From an uncultured Microbulbifer sp. (GTDB taxonomy: Bacteria > Pseudomonadota > Gammaproteobacteria > Pseudomonadales > Cellvibrionaceae), in NCBI RefSeq assembly GCF_947489355.1, contig NZ_CANLDD010000030.1, positions 1 through 49,622 of the forward strand: a stretch of 49,622 bases of DNA, given 5' to 3'. Positions 9,177 to 18,142 of the stretch are shown one piece after another (position 1 is the first letter of the stretch; every line of letters begins with the position of its first letter). The notes under the pieces were generated by a model. It was given only the letters and a program-made list of their open reading frames with translations, ran no database searches and had not been told where the DNA came from. The position numbers and the translations under genes were made by a program.

Positions 9177-11753
9177 ATGTCATTGCCCAGGCGAAAAATG
9201 TTGGGGGTGCTGCTTTGCAGTGCGATTGTGGCCGGTTGCGAGCGCGAGGGGCAGCACCGGGCTGAGACAATGATTGCGGATACCGTTGCCGCGCACGCGA
9301 CTTCCGTATGGCCCGCGCTGCCGCCGGCACTGCCGGTTGACCCGGCGCTGGAGGCGCGCATAACCGGGCTGATGGCGCAGATGTCTATCGAGGAAAAGGT
9401 GGGCCAGTTGATCCAGGCCGAGATCAAATACACCACCCCCGAAGACGTCAGGAAATACCATCTGGGGTCGGTGCTCAATGGTGGTGGCACCTACCCGAAT
9501 AATGACAAGTTCGCCACGCCAGAGGATTGGCTCGCACTGTCCGAGGCTTATTTTGCTGCGTCCATGGATACCAGTGATGGTGGGGTCGCCATCCCGATCA
9601 TTTGGGGCAGCGATGCGGTACACGGGCACAACAATATCGTCGGTGCGACTCTCTTTCCCCACAATATCGGCCTGGGCGCGGCCCGAGACCCGGACCTGAT
9701 CCGCCGTATCGGTGTGGCCACTGCCCGCGAAGTGGCGGTGACCGGTATCGACTGGACATTTGCCCCCACGGTTGCGGTGGTGCGCGATGACCGCTGGGGT
9801 CGCACTTATGAAAGTTATTCCGAAGACCCGGCTGTGGTGAAGGCCTACGCAGAGGCCATGGTCAAGGGCCTGCAGGGAGAGAAGAACGATAGCGACTTCC
9901 TGCGGGGTGAGCATCTCGTTGCCACCGCCAAACACTTTGTGGGTGATGGCGGTACCACGCGCGGTATCGACCGCGGTGACAACCAGGTCCCCGAGCGTGA
10001 GCTGGCAAAAGTACACGGGGCGGGGTACCTGGGCGCACTGCCGGCAGGGGTACAGACAGTGATGGCTTCCTTCAACAGTTGGAATGGTGAGCCTTTGCAT
10101 GGCCACAAGCACCTGTTAACCGATGTACTGAAAGCACGGCTTGGATTTGATGGATTTGTTGTGGGTGACTGGAATGGCCACCGCTTCGTGCCCGGCTGTA
10201 CCCTGGACAGTTGTGCAGCGGCAATCAATGCGGGTCTGGATATGTTCATGGTACCGTCGGACTGGAAAAAGCTCTATGAAAACACCCTGGCGCAAGCCAG
10301 CCGCGGAGAGATTCGTCCCGAGCGCCTCAATGATGCCGTGCGGCGTATCCTGCGGGTAAAAATTCGCGCTGGCCTGTTCGAACACGAGCGCCCGCTGGCT
10401 GGCAGAAGCGGCATTCTGGGCAGTGCGGAGCACCGTGCACTGGCCCGCGAGGCGGTGCGCAAATCGCTGGTGCTGCTGAAAAACAACAACAACCTGTTGC
10501 CACTCGCGCCCGCACAGAACGTGTTGGTAGCCGGTGACGGTGCGCACAACCTGTCCAAACAGAGCGGTGGCTGGACTATTTCCTGGCAGGGCACCGGCAA
10601 TACCCGTGAAGACTTCCCCGGTGCGACTACGATTTTTGAAGGCATCCAGGCACTGGTCGAAGCTGCCGGTGGTGAGGCGGTGCTGAGCGAGCGCGGCGGA
10701 TTCTCCCGCGCCACCTTTACCAGTGGCGATGGGCCCGATGTGGCCATCGTCGTATTCGGTGAAGCGCCCTATGCGGAATGGCACGGCGACCTGGCCAGCC
10801 TGGAGTATCAGCTCGGCAGTCACAGCGATCTGGCACTGCTGCAAGCCCTGCGCAAACAGGGGATTCCTGTGGTCAGTATCTTTCTGTCCGGCCGTCCGCT
10901 GTGGGTCAATAAGGAGCTGAATGCCTCGGATGCCTTTGTCGCCGCCTGGCTGCCGGGCTCCGAGGGGGTGGGGGTGGCCGATGTGCTGTTTACCAGCCCC
11001 GAAGGTGAGAGACCATACCGCTTCAGCGGGACATTGCCATTCAGCTGGCCGCACTATGTGCATCAGACCGTATTGAATCCCTATCACGCGGCCTACGCGC
11101 CGCTGTTCCCACTGGGCTACGGGCTGCAGGATGGTGCGCAGTCCCTGGTGAGCAACACCCTGTCAGAGGACGGTGAGACCTATTCCGACGGCGCACTCGA
11201 AGATGCCTGGCTGATGGTGTCGCGCCCGCGTTCGCCCTGGAAACTGTTGATTGCCGAAGAACAACGGGAACCGGTGGCCGTTACCGGTAACCGGTCCAGC
11301 AGTGGCCCGGACACCAATATTACTGTGGCCGCCATCGACTGGGAGTCTCAGGAGGACGCGCGCCAGATTCGCTGGAAAGGCCTGCGTCCGGGGGCGGTAC
11401 GGCTCGCTGCCGAGAGCCCCCAGGACCTCAGTCGCTATCTAAAAGAGCGCGCAGCGCTGACACTGGATGTGCGTGTCGACCGCACGCCCGAGCATGCAGT
11501 ACGGGCGGGAATCGATTGTGGTGCGGGCTGCGCGGCTGAATTGCCACTGCAATCCGCACTGGCAAAACTGCAACCCGGCAACTGGTCAAAGGTCTCCATC
11601 GACCTGCAGTGTTTTGTTGCCGGGGGTGCGGATTTCAGCCGGGTGTCGGCTGCTCTGTCGATTACCAGTGAGGGCGCCCTCGCGTTGGCGGTTGCCAACG
11701 TCAAATATGTACCGGGTGCCGCTGGCAGTGCGATGATTTCGTGCGAGGGCTGA
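9177..11753 (+). CDS. GH3 beta-glucosidase / exo-glucanase lipoprotein (ExoP type)
   Basis: The start at 9177 is set by GAGGAGA seven bases upstream and by a lipoprotein signal (MSLPRRKMLGVLLCSAIVAG then Cys). The product is 858 aa. Family GH3 N-terminal barrel: MSIEEKVGQLIQAE, GSDAVHGHNN, ATAKHFVGDGGTTRGIDRGD. The nucleophile Asp is in FVVGDWNGH. The C-terminal GH3 domain includes LARxAVRKSLVLLKN, SGGWTISWQG and WLPGSEG. The last 200 or so residues resemble the galactose-binding-like C-terminal domain of ExoP-type exo-1,3/1,4-glucanases. It should release glucose from beta-linked oligosaccharides, anchored to a membrane. It is followed by a shorter GH3 paralogue in the same orientation. Confidence 0.93.
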   Translation: MSLPRRKMLGVLLCSAIVAGCEREGQHRAETMIADTVAAHATSVWPALPPALPVDPALEARITGLMAQMSIEEKVGQLIQAEIKYTTPEDVRKYHLGSVLNGGGTYPNNDKFATPEDWLALSEAYFAASMDTSDGGVAIPIIWGSDAVHGHNNIVGATLFPHNIGLGAARDPDLIRRIGVATAREVAVTGIDWTFAPTVAVVRDDRWGRTYESYSEDPAVVKAYAEAMVKGLQGEKNDSDFLRGEHLVATAKHFVGDGGTTRGIDRGDNQVPERELAKVHGAGYLGALPAGVQTVMASFNSWNGEPLHGHKHLLTDVLKARLGFDGFVVGDWNGHRFVPGCTLDSCAAAINAGLDMFMVPSDWKKLYENTLAQASRGEIRPERLNDAVRRILRVKIRAGLFEHERPLAGRSGILGSAEHRALAREAVRKSLVLLKNNNNLLPLAPAQNVLVAGDGAHNLSKQSGGWTISWQGTGNTREDFPGATTIFEGIQALVEAAGGEAVLSERGGFSRATFTSGDGPDVAIVVFGEAPYAEWHGDLASLEYQLGSHSDLALLQALRKQGIPVVSIFLSGRPLWVNKELNASDAFVAAWLPGSEGVGVADVLFTSPEGERPYRFSGTLPFSWPHYVHQTVLNPYHAAYAPLFPLGYGLQDGAQSLVSNTLSEDGETYSDGALEDAWLMVSRPRSPWKLLIAEEQREPVAVTGNRSSSGPDTNITVAAIDWESQEDARQIRWKGLRPGAVRLAAESPQDLSRYLKERAALTLDVRVDRTPEHAVRAGIDCGAGCAAELPLQSALAKLQPGNWSKVSIDLQCFVAGGADFSRVSAALSITSEGALALAVANVKYVPGAAGSAMISCEG

Positions 11754-11898
11754 AGGGGCTGAGACGTCGGTGCGCAGCCGCTGTAAGCTGGCACAAACTT
11801 TTGATAACCCAGCGGTGCCTTATCGCGGTGGCGAGGGCGGCAGCAATCCCTGCGGTTGATCACCGGGTGAATAAAAAACCGTTTAGCAGGAAGAAAGT

Positions 11899-13767
11899 AT
11901 GAAAAAGTCCCGAGTGGCCAGCACAACCGTCGCGGCCGCAGTACTGGTACTGGGTGTCGTCACAGCGCAGGCGGCAACGTCTGTGGAGGAGAAGGTTCGC
12001 GAGCTTGTGCGCAAGATGACACTGGCGGAAAAAGTCGGACAGATGACCCAGGCCGAACGCCAGTATGCCACTGCGGAAGATGTCAAAAACTATTATCTCG
12101 GTGCTATTCTCAACGGTGGCGGCTCCATTCCCGGGGAAAATCGTCGCAGTGATTGGGTTGAGATGATCCAGGGCTATCAGGCGGCTGCCAGTGGCACCCG
12201 TCTTGGCATTCCAATCCTGTATGGTGCCGATGCAGTGCACGGCCATAACAATGTGCTGGGAGCCACCATCTTTCCCCACAATGTTGCCCTGGGTGCGACC
12301 CGCAATCCGCAGTTGGCGCGTGCGATCGCCGCGGCCACGGCAAAGGAAGTGGCGGCCACCGGTATTCACTGGACTTTTGCACCCACCCTGTGTGTGGCCC
12401 GTGATGATCGCTGGGGGCGCGCCTATGAGTGCTTTGGCGAGGACCCGGAGCTGGTGTCAGCCTTCGCGGGCCCTTTCATCCAGGGGCTACAGGGAGAGCG
12501 GCTCGACGGCAACAACCTGGCGGCTGACAAAGTGCTCGCCACCGCCAAACACTGGGTCGCCGATGGCGGTACCACTTACGGTACCGGTGATGAGGGCTAT
12601 GCGATCGACCGCGGCGATACACGTCTTGGCGCGGACAGTCTGCGCGCATTGCATATCGCCCCCTACCTACCGGCACTTAAGGCTGATGTGGGCAGCGTGA
12701 TGGTGTCCTACAGCAGTGTCGATGGTACCAAGATGCATGAGCACAAGGCGCTGGTGACCGGTACTCTCAAGAAAGAACTCGGCTTTGCCGGTATCACACT
12801 CTCCGACTGGTCGGCACTCGGCGAGATTCCTGCCGAGACCAACCGCGCGCGTATTGTCCGTGCCGTCAATGCCGGTCTGGATATGGTGATGGAGCCGGAA
12901 AAATGGCGGGACTTTATCACCGACCTCACCGCAGCGGTCGAAGCCGGTGAAGTGCCTATGGCGCGTATCGACGAGGCGGTAACCCGCATCCTTACCACCA
13001 AGTTCCGGGCCGGACTGTTTGAATGGCCGCTGCCACCACTGGCCGCGGCGCCGGATGCAGACCGCCTGCTCGGGCATCCGACACATCGCGACCTGGCGCG
13101 ACAGGCGGTGCGCGAGTCCCTGGTATTGTTGAAAAATGCAGGCGGATTGTTGCCGCTGGGGAAAAAGGCAAAGATTTTTGTCGCCGGCGATCACGCCGAC
13201 AATATAGGCCTGCAATCCGGTGGCTGGACCATTGAGTGGCAGGGCAAGCGCGGCAGTATCACCCGCGGCACCACCATCCTCGATGGCATCCGTGCGCTGG
13301 CCGAGCGGGAAGTCACCTACAGTCCTTCGGGGGAGGGGGCTGCCGGGCACGATGTGGCCCTCGTTGTGGTGGGGGAGGAGCCCTATGCGGAGGGCATGGG
13401 GGACTACCGCCCGCAGCCCTGCAGTAAATGCCAACCCATCACACTCGCGAAATCCCAACGCGAGATGCTGGCGCGAGTGCAGGCCAGTGGGGTTCCCATG
13501 GTGGTTGTGATCATTTCCGGGCGACCGTTGATGATTGCCGAGGCCATTCGGTCCTGGCAGGCCGCAGTCGCCGCCTGGTTGCCGGGCAGTGAGGGCGCGG
13601 GGGTGGCCGATGTACTCTTTGGCGAGCAGGCGCCATCCGGCAAGCTGCCGGTGACCTGGCCGAAAAGTCTGGCACAGTTGCCGATTAATATTGGAGATGC
13701 GGAGTACGATCCGCTGTTTCCCTACGGCTTCGGTCTGACTTACGACGCCCCAAGCAGTATCCGCTAA
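11899..13767 (+). CDS. GH3 beta-glucosidase, secreted, 622 aa
   Basis: A signal peptide (MKKSRVASTTVAAAVLVLGV, cleavage near AQA) follows an AGGAAG ribosome site. The barrel domain shows MTLAEKVGQMTQAE, GADAVHGHNN, ATAKHWVADGGTTYG and the nucleophile Asp in ITLSDWSALG. The second domain shows LVLLKNAGGLLPL, SGGWTIEWQGK and WLPGSEGAGVADVLFG, ending PLFPYGFGLTY. It lacks the extra C-terminal domain of the gene 145 bases upstream, with which it is clearly paralogous and probably co-transcribed. Expected to be a periplasmic or secreted beta-glucosidase acting on gluco-oligosaccharides; linkage preference cannot be read from sequence. Confidence 0.93.
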   Translation: MKKSRVASTTVAAAVLVLGVVTAQAATSVEEKVRELVRKMTLAEKVGQMTQAERQYATAEDVKNYYLGAILNGGGSIPGENRRSDWVEMIQGYQAAASGTRLGIPILYGADAVHGHNNVLGATIFPHNVALGATRNPQLARAIAAATAKEVAATGIHWTFAPTLCVARDDRWGRAYECFGEDPELVSAFAGPFIQGLQGERLDGNNLAADKVLATAKHWVADGGTTYGTGDEGYAIDRGDTRLGADSLRALHIAPYLPALKADVGSVMVSYSSVDGTKMHEHKALVTGTLKKELGFAGITLSDWSALGEIPAETNRARIVRAVNAGLDMVMEPEKWRDFITDLTAAVEAGEVPMARIDEAVTRILTTKFRAGLFEWPLPPLAAAPDADRLLGHPTHRDLARQAVRESLVLLKNAGGLLPLGKKAKIFVAGDHADNIGLQSGGWTIEWQGKRGSITRGTTILDGIRALAEREVTYSPSGEGAAGHDVALVVVGEEPYAEGMGDYRPQPCSKCQPITLAKSQREMLARVQASGVPMVVVIISGRPLMIAEAIRSWQAAVAAWLPGSEGAGVADVLFGEQAPSGKLPVTWPKSLAQLPINIGDAEYDPLFPYGFGLTYDAPSSIR

Positions 13768-14394
13768 GCGGGGGATGCCCGGCAAAAAAATCCTGTGGAC
13801 TGAAACCCGCACCACCTCCGGAGGCAGGGTTTTGCGGCCGGGTAAACTCGCTTCTTTTGGTTGTAAACACCTTTTGCCTTTTCGCCGCAACCGGAAATCA
13901 GCGCGGCGTTGCCCGGCCAGCGGACGGGTATAGAGCGGGTTCGATGCGCTATGGCAAAGGCACTGGCAACCCGCAGCCGGTCATTGAGAGAAAGTGATGT
14001 GTGCAGGGAGCGCTAAAATCGGGCTGCGGGTTGCTGGCCACGGCACCACTGCGGCTGGTATGGTAGCCATAGAGCCCGCTGTTTGCCCTTATCGCGCCCA
14101 CGCTTGGGCATCCTTTACCATTGCTTACCGGTAAAAATAGATACAATATCGTCTCCCGGTTGGCAAATACGACATCGGAAAATTTAGTACGAAAGTGCAA
14201 CATCTGGTGCGAAAAACTGCCATTGAGTGGATATTTGCTGAAGTGTCTGCAGAAGAAGTCACCTGTAGTCTGGAATGGGCAGGCAGAACTATTCTCCGTG
14301 GTTAAAAAGGGATTCTTGTTTTCAGGAATCGGCTGTATCCTGTGTGGCCATCGGGCAAGTATAAACCGCATTATTTATCCTAAGAAGAAAGTAA
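13768..14394. other. Intergenic gap, about 630 bases, with hairpins
   Basis: After the GH3 pair there is a weak hairpin at about 13803-13834 (AAACCC/GGGTTT around the palindrome CCTCCGGAGG) that may end GH3 transcription, then a long inverted repeat at 13966-14034. The 140-codon minus-strand ORF across 13949-14371 has no credible ribosome site or domain and overlaps the inverted repeat, so I do not call it. Composition shifts to AT-rich from about 14130. Confidence 0.45.
13966..14034. repeat. 13-bp perfect inverted repeat
   Basis: GCAACCCGCAGCC at 13966-13978 is repeated as GGCTGCGGGTTGC at 14022-14034, with a 43-base spacer. No T tract follows either arm. It could be a palindromic extragenic element, a protein-binding site or a folded RNA. 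Confidence 0.6.
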
Positions 14395-15522
14395 ATGCTC
14401 CATGCACTAAAAAACCTTTCTGTACAGCTTTTACTCTTGGTCCTCTTTTTGTTTTCAACCTTTTCTTCCAGTGCTGAAAATCATAAAGATAAAATCATCA
14501 TAGGGGAAAGTACCCGTTTATATTCAGATATATTGGGTGAAGAAAGAGCAGTATACATTTCTCTGCCATCAAATTATCACCGGAATATCCACAGTTATCC
14601 TGTGATTATTGTTATGGATACTGAATATTTGTTTGAGGCTGCAAGCGCAATCGTAAAAATTAAAGTTTCCAGAAATGAAATGCCAGAAAGTATTGTGGTG
14701 GGCATCCCAAATAGTACGGGGAAACGCTACGATATGGCGATGTCATTACGCTACCCGGATGGCAGCACGTTTTTTGGTGATGCTGACGGGAAGAGAATTA
14801 AGGATTATTTGGTTTTCTATAGAAAAGAGCTTTTCCCTTTTCTTGAAAACAATTATCGGGTCAATACACACAAAACTATCATCGGTATGTCACCAACGTT
14901 TGGCCCGGTACTGGAGGCCTTTTGGAATGAGCCTGACCTGTTTGATGGATATATTGTGCTTGCCGCTGAACTGGCGGTAAAGACGACCTCTGGAAAAACC
15001 ATAGCAGAAAGATTGTTGCAGGCTATTCAAGACAACAAGCGCTCCAAGAGTGCCATCTACATAGGTAAGGCGAGCGATGACTTGAAGCGGAGGCCAAAGG
15101 AGGAAGCTTTGGCCTATGTTGAGCTAAACCAAAAGCTTAGAGATACAGCGAACCCTGATATCAATTATAAAATAGAAGTTCTTGAAAACGAAAACCATTA
15201 CGGAATGTCAATTTCCGGGATCGAACATGGTTTGGAAAACATTTATCCCTACCATACCTGGCGTGTTCCCTATAGAGAGTTCTGGCATTCTGAAAGCCCT
15301 GCAAATGCAATAAAAGCGTTCTATGAGAAGCTTTCTAAGCAATATGGATTCGAAATTATACCTCTCGAAGATTCATTTTATGCGGCGCAAACCTTACTGG
15401 GGACAGCAAAGAGGCTGGAAAGAAAAGGGCGCAGGAGGGAGTTAAGGGATTTGGTAAGGCTGGCCATAAACTACTATCCAAACTCGCCGGTATTTAAAGG
15501 CATAGACTCTGGTAAAAAATAA
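14395..15522 (+). CDS. Secreted esterase-fold protein, AT-rich, atypical nucleophile elbow
   Basis: The 375-residue product starts with a signal peptide (MLHALKNLSVQLLLLVLFLF, cleavage near SSSA) behind an AGAAG site. It follows the alpha/beta hydrolase pattern of the COG2819 esterases: VYISLPSNYHRNIHSYPVII, MDTEYL, the elbow TIIGMSPTFGP, and ENENHYGMS with the likely catalytic His. The elbow keeps Ser but reads G-M-S-P-T in place of GxSxG and is one residue longer than in the gene at 6864. About 90 residues at the C-terminus (KAFYEKLSKQYGF and an Arg/Lys-rich helix) form an extra tail resembling a TPR-like end. It is visibly AT-richer than its neighbours, suggesting separate ancestry. Activity uncertain. 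Confidence 0.75.
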   Translation: MLHALKNLSVQLLLLVLFLFSTFSSSAENHKDKIIIGESTRLYSDILGEERAVYISLPSNYHRNIHSYPVIIVMDTEYLFEAASAIVKIKVSRNEMPESIVVGIPNSTGKRYDMAMSLRYPDGSTFFGDADGKRIKDYLVFYRKELFPFLENNYRVNTHKTIIGMSPTFGPVLEAFWNEPDLFDGYIVLAAELAVKTTSGKTIAERLLQAIQDNKRSKSAIYIGKASDDLKRRPKEEALAYVELNQKLRDTANPDINYKIEVLENENHYGMSISGIEHGLENIYPYHTWRVPYREFWHSESPANAIKAFYEKLSKQYGFEIIPLEDSFYAAQTLLGTAKRLERKGRRRELRDLVRLAINYYPNSPVFKGIDSGKK

Positions 15523-15694
15523 AGCTGGCTACAAAAAGATATGCTGGATTAATTTCTTCTCTTATCTCTTAAGGATAAAACAGACAGCAGACGCTTCTGG
15601 GCGACGCCATTTTTTGATAAACCGCAGAAGCCGTCGTGCCTGGGTGCTGGATTCTGAAAATATCCAAGCAGGCGTCACCGCGTCTTTGAATTGA

Positions 15695-18028
15695 TCAGTG
15701 GTGCGTGCAGTGAATAGTGTGTTTCTCGGTGCCGCTTTTGCCGTGCAACACCAGGTTGAAACTCTGCTCACAAGCGGTGCTGAAGCGCAGCGCAGCATCG
15801 CTGTGTTTGCGGGCTGCGGCGACCAGACTGATCTTATTCCAGCGTCCGCTGGCTGTGCGATAGCGCAGGTTTTCAATGCCGTGCCTGCCCAGCTCCCGTG
15901 GCCACCAGTGGATGGTATTGTTGGGTGCATCGATGCGGATGCCGATGGCGTATTCGATCAGGTAGGTGATGGGGGCGAGTCCGGACCAGCCGACAAAATC
16001 CGGTTTGGCCTTGCGGCCACGGAGGGGTTTTTCCGGAAAGTAATTTTCCCATGCGGTGCCCGTCTGCTTGTACACCTCAGTAGTGGCATTCAAGTGGTTG
16101 AGAGCGATTTCGTGAGCCAGGTCCCTGTGCCCGTATTTTTCCAGTCCCGAGATGACCATGGTATTGGTGGGCGCCCAGACGGCGCCGGCCCAGTAGTCGC
16201 CACTGTAACCCGCTTCATCCTTTGGGTGGGTGGGCACCCGGTGTGCGGTATTGAAGCTTTTCTCATCGTTCAGATGCCGGATCAGCCGCTCGACCTGGGT
16301 TGCACTGGGAATGCCGCCCAGCATGGGCCAAAAAGCGGCAATGGTGCGCATGGTCATGCGTTTGCCGTTTTTGCCCCAGTCGTAGTAAAAACCGCTCTGT
16401 GCGTCCCATAGTTTCCTGTTCAGATAATCACTGTAGCGGGCCGCGCGCCGGCGATAGAAGTCGGCATCAGCGGGTTTGTTGAGTATGTCTGCCATTTCTG
16501 CCAACCAGCGATCAAAGAGGGCCATTTGTGCAGAGACATCCACACCGGCCAACAGGACGTCATTGCGCGGTGAGTCATCCATGGCAGCCTTGTCGGTGAG
16601 ATACAGTCCGGTAGCGGGGTGGTAGATCTGTCGGTAACTCTCGCGATAAGCACGCAATGTCGGATAGGTGCGCGCCAGGCGCTCCCGGTCGGCGGTGATA
16701 CGGTAAGCACGCAGCTCGGCCCAGGGAAGCATGGGGTGATTGAGGCTACCAGGGGTGCCAGGCTCCGACCAGCCTTTCACACCGAGCCGGCCGTTGCCCT
16801 CGCCGATTTCCCGGACGATTTCACCGTTTGGCATCTGCAGTGCGTAAAAGTTGTCGAGTCCTTCAATAGCCGGAAACAGATGGTGGGCATAATTACCCCA
16901 CATGGTGGAAAAACTCATATCCCACAGAAAGATATTTTCGTTAAAGGCCTCGTCGATAAAGTTTTTCACAAGCGGGCTGCCTGTCGCCGGCTGAGTGAAA
17001 CGCCCAAAGCCGATTTCCCAGGCGCGGTAATAAAATTCGATATAGTCCGGCCTGCGTGCAAACACGGGGCGGGGCAACTGGTCTCGCACCCGGGAAAACG
17101 CCGGTAAGGGTTTCGGCCTGTAGGGTTCGGCGGGGAAAAAGTGTCCACCGTTTTCCAGTCGGGTGCGATAGATCGCCAGGTAGTGGTCCAGCCCCGCTTT
17201 GGAAGCGCGCACTGCGGCCAGAGGGCGCATTCCATCGGGGTACGCTTCCTGTTCCAGAATAATCCAGCGCGTGCCCCCAGTGGAGACGTTTGCATGGATA
17301 AGCGACAGCCAGTCGATCACATCTTCGCCGATGATGGGACGGGCATTCGGGATAGCATCGGGGAAGTGTGCCTTGTAGTGGGTTGTCAGCGTGCGCCCCG
17401 GATACTGCATCACCCTGGCCACAGGGTCGTCTCCCGCCGCGGTTGTCCAGCCCACGTCCTGTTGTAGCACGAAAGTGTCTGAGGTGTTGGTGGCAATATA
17501 ATCCCAGAAAGTGGTGTCCGCAAAGGGGGACATTTCGCCAGCGTGATTGTGGTACCCGAAGCGAAAGCCCCGCGCTTCCAGTTGCCGATGGGTGCGAGTG
17601 AGGTCTGTGATGAGCGCATCGATGCCATCGGTGTTCCAGCCGCGGGGGTCCCAGCCGACAATCAGGTACTCGGCACCCAGTGCGCGATAAAATCCCGCGG
17701 TTTCTTCGATGGTGCCGGCAGTGACATTATTAAATCCGATATGTGCTCCGCTCACTTTCAGCCCCAGTCGATCGAGCAAACTGCGCAATTCGCGCCCGCG
17801 ACCGGCATAGGGACCGAACTCTCCTGCGAACTCCACCACAGCAAAGCCCATGTCAGCCAGTGCGGACAGGGTACCCTCGAAATCGCGGCTGAGATCTTCC
17901 CGCACGGACCAAAGTTGTATGCCTATGGCGGGCAGGTCTGGCGGGGGCACTGTCTCGTCTCTGGGAGGATTCGCCGCCTGAGTGCTGGCACAGAAAAAAG
18001 TCAAAAGGCAGAGTGTGATGATTCGCAT
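15695..18028 (-). CDS. Secreted fusion: sugar isomerase/epimerase-like (AP_endonuc_2) domain plus MGH1/trehalase-like glycoside hydrolase
   Basis: I use the ATG at 18028, which follows AGGAAG and gives a signal peptide (MRIITLCLLTFFCASTQAAN). The product is 777 aa. Residues about 30-280 form a xylose-isomerase-type TIM barrel: IGIQLWSVREDLSRDFEGTL, SGAHIGF, FGYHNHAGEM, LQQDVGW, THYKAHF and ILEQEAY supply the His/Glu/Asp metal ligands expected of the family. Residues about 330-700 match (alpha/alpha)6 glycosidases of the MGH1/trehalase/GH63 group: ENIFLWDMSFSTMWGNYAHH, YWAGAVWAPTN, TAWENYFPE and DFVGWSGLAPI. It is the last gene of the TonB-receptor/halogenase locus. An exported two-step sugar-processing enzyme is inferred; the substrate is unknown. 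Confidence 0.85.
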   Translation of the reverse strand: MRIITLCLLTFFCASTQAANPPRDETVPPPDLPAIGIQLWSVREDLSRDFEGTLSALADMGFAVVEFAGEFGPYAGRGRELRSLLDRLGLKVSGAHIGFNNVTAGTIEETAGFYRALGAEYLIVGWDPRGWNTDGIDALITDLTRTHRQLEARGFRFGYHNHAGEMSPFADTTFWDYIATNTSDTFVLQQDVGWTTAAGDDPVARVMQYPGRTLTTHYKAHFPDAIPNARPIIGEDVIDWLSLIHANVSTGGTRWIILEQEAYPDGMRPLAAVRASKAGLDHYLAIYRTRLENGGHFFPAEPYRPKPLPAFSRVRDQLPRPVFARRPDYIEFYYRAWEIGFGRFTQPATGSPLVKNFIDEAFNENIFLWDMSFSTMWGNYAHHLFPAIEGLDNFYALQMPNGEIVREIGEGNGRLGVKGWSEPGTPGSLNHPMLPWAELRAYRITADRERLARTYPTLRAYRESYRQIYHPATGLYLTDKAAMDDSPRNDVLLAGVDVSAQMALFDRWLAEMADILNKPADADFYRRRAARYSDYLNRKLWDAQSGFYYDWGKNGKRMTMRTIAAFWPMLGGIPSATQVERLIRHLNDEKSFNTAHRVPTHPKDEAGYSGDYWAGAVWAPTNTMVISGLEKYGHRDLAHEIALNHLNATTEVYKQTGTAWENYFPEKPLRGRKAKPDFVGWSGLAPITYLIEYAIGIRIDAPNNTIHWWPRELGRHGIENLRYRTASGRWNKISLVAAARKHSDAALRFSTACEQSFNLVLHGKSGTEKHTIHCTHH

Positions 18029-18142
18029 GGGGTTCTTCCTGCGGGTAATTCCGCTGCGATGGTAGGTGCCGGGCACGCTAATGGCCCTGAAAATAAGCGA
18101 TGGGTTCGATAACGCCTGTCGCAAAAACAGGCACCGGCGTTG

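Noticed and set aside
12667..13890. 407-codon minus-strand frame across the second GH3 gene
   Set aside because: It is antisense to conserved GH3 motifs and has no ribosome site; same explanation.
13949..14371. 140-codon minus-strand ORF
   Set aside because: It overlaps a perfect inverted repeat, has no ribosome site or domain, and its composition changes midway with the surrounding DNA.
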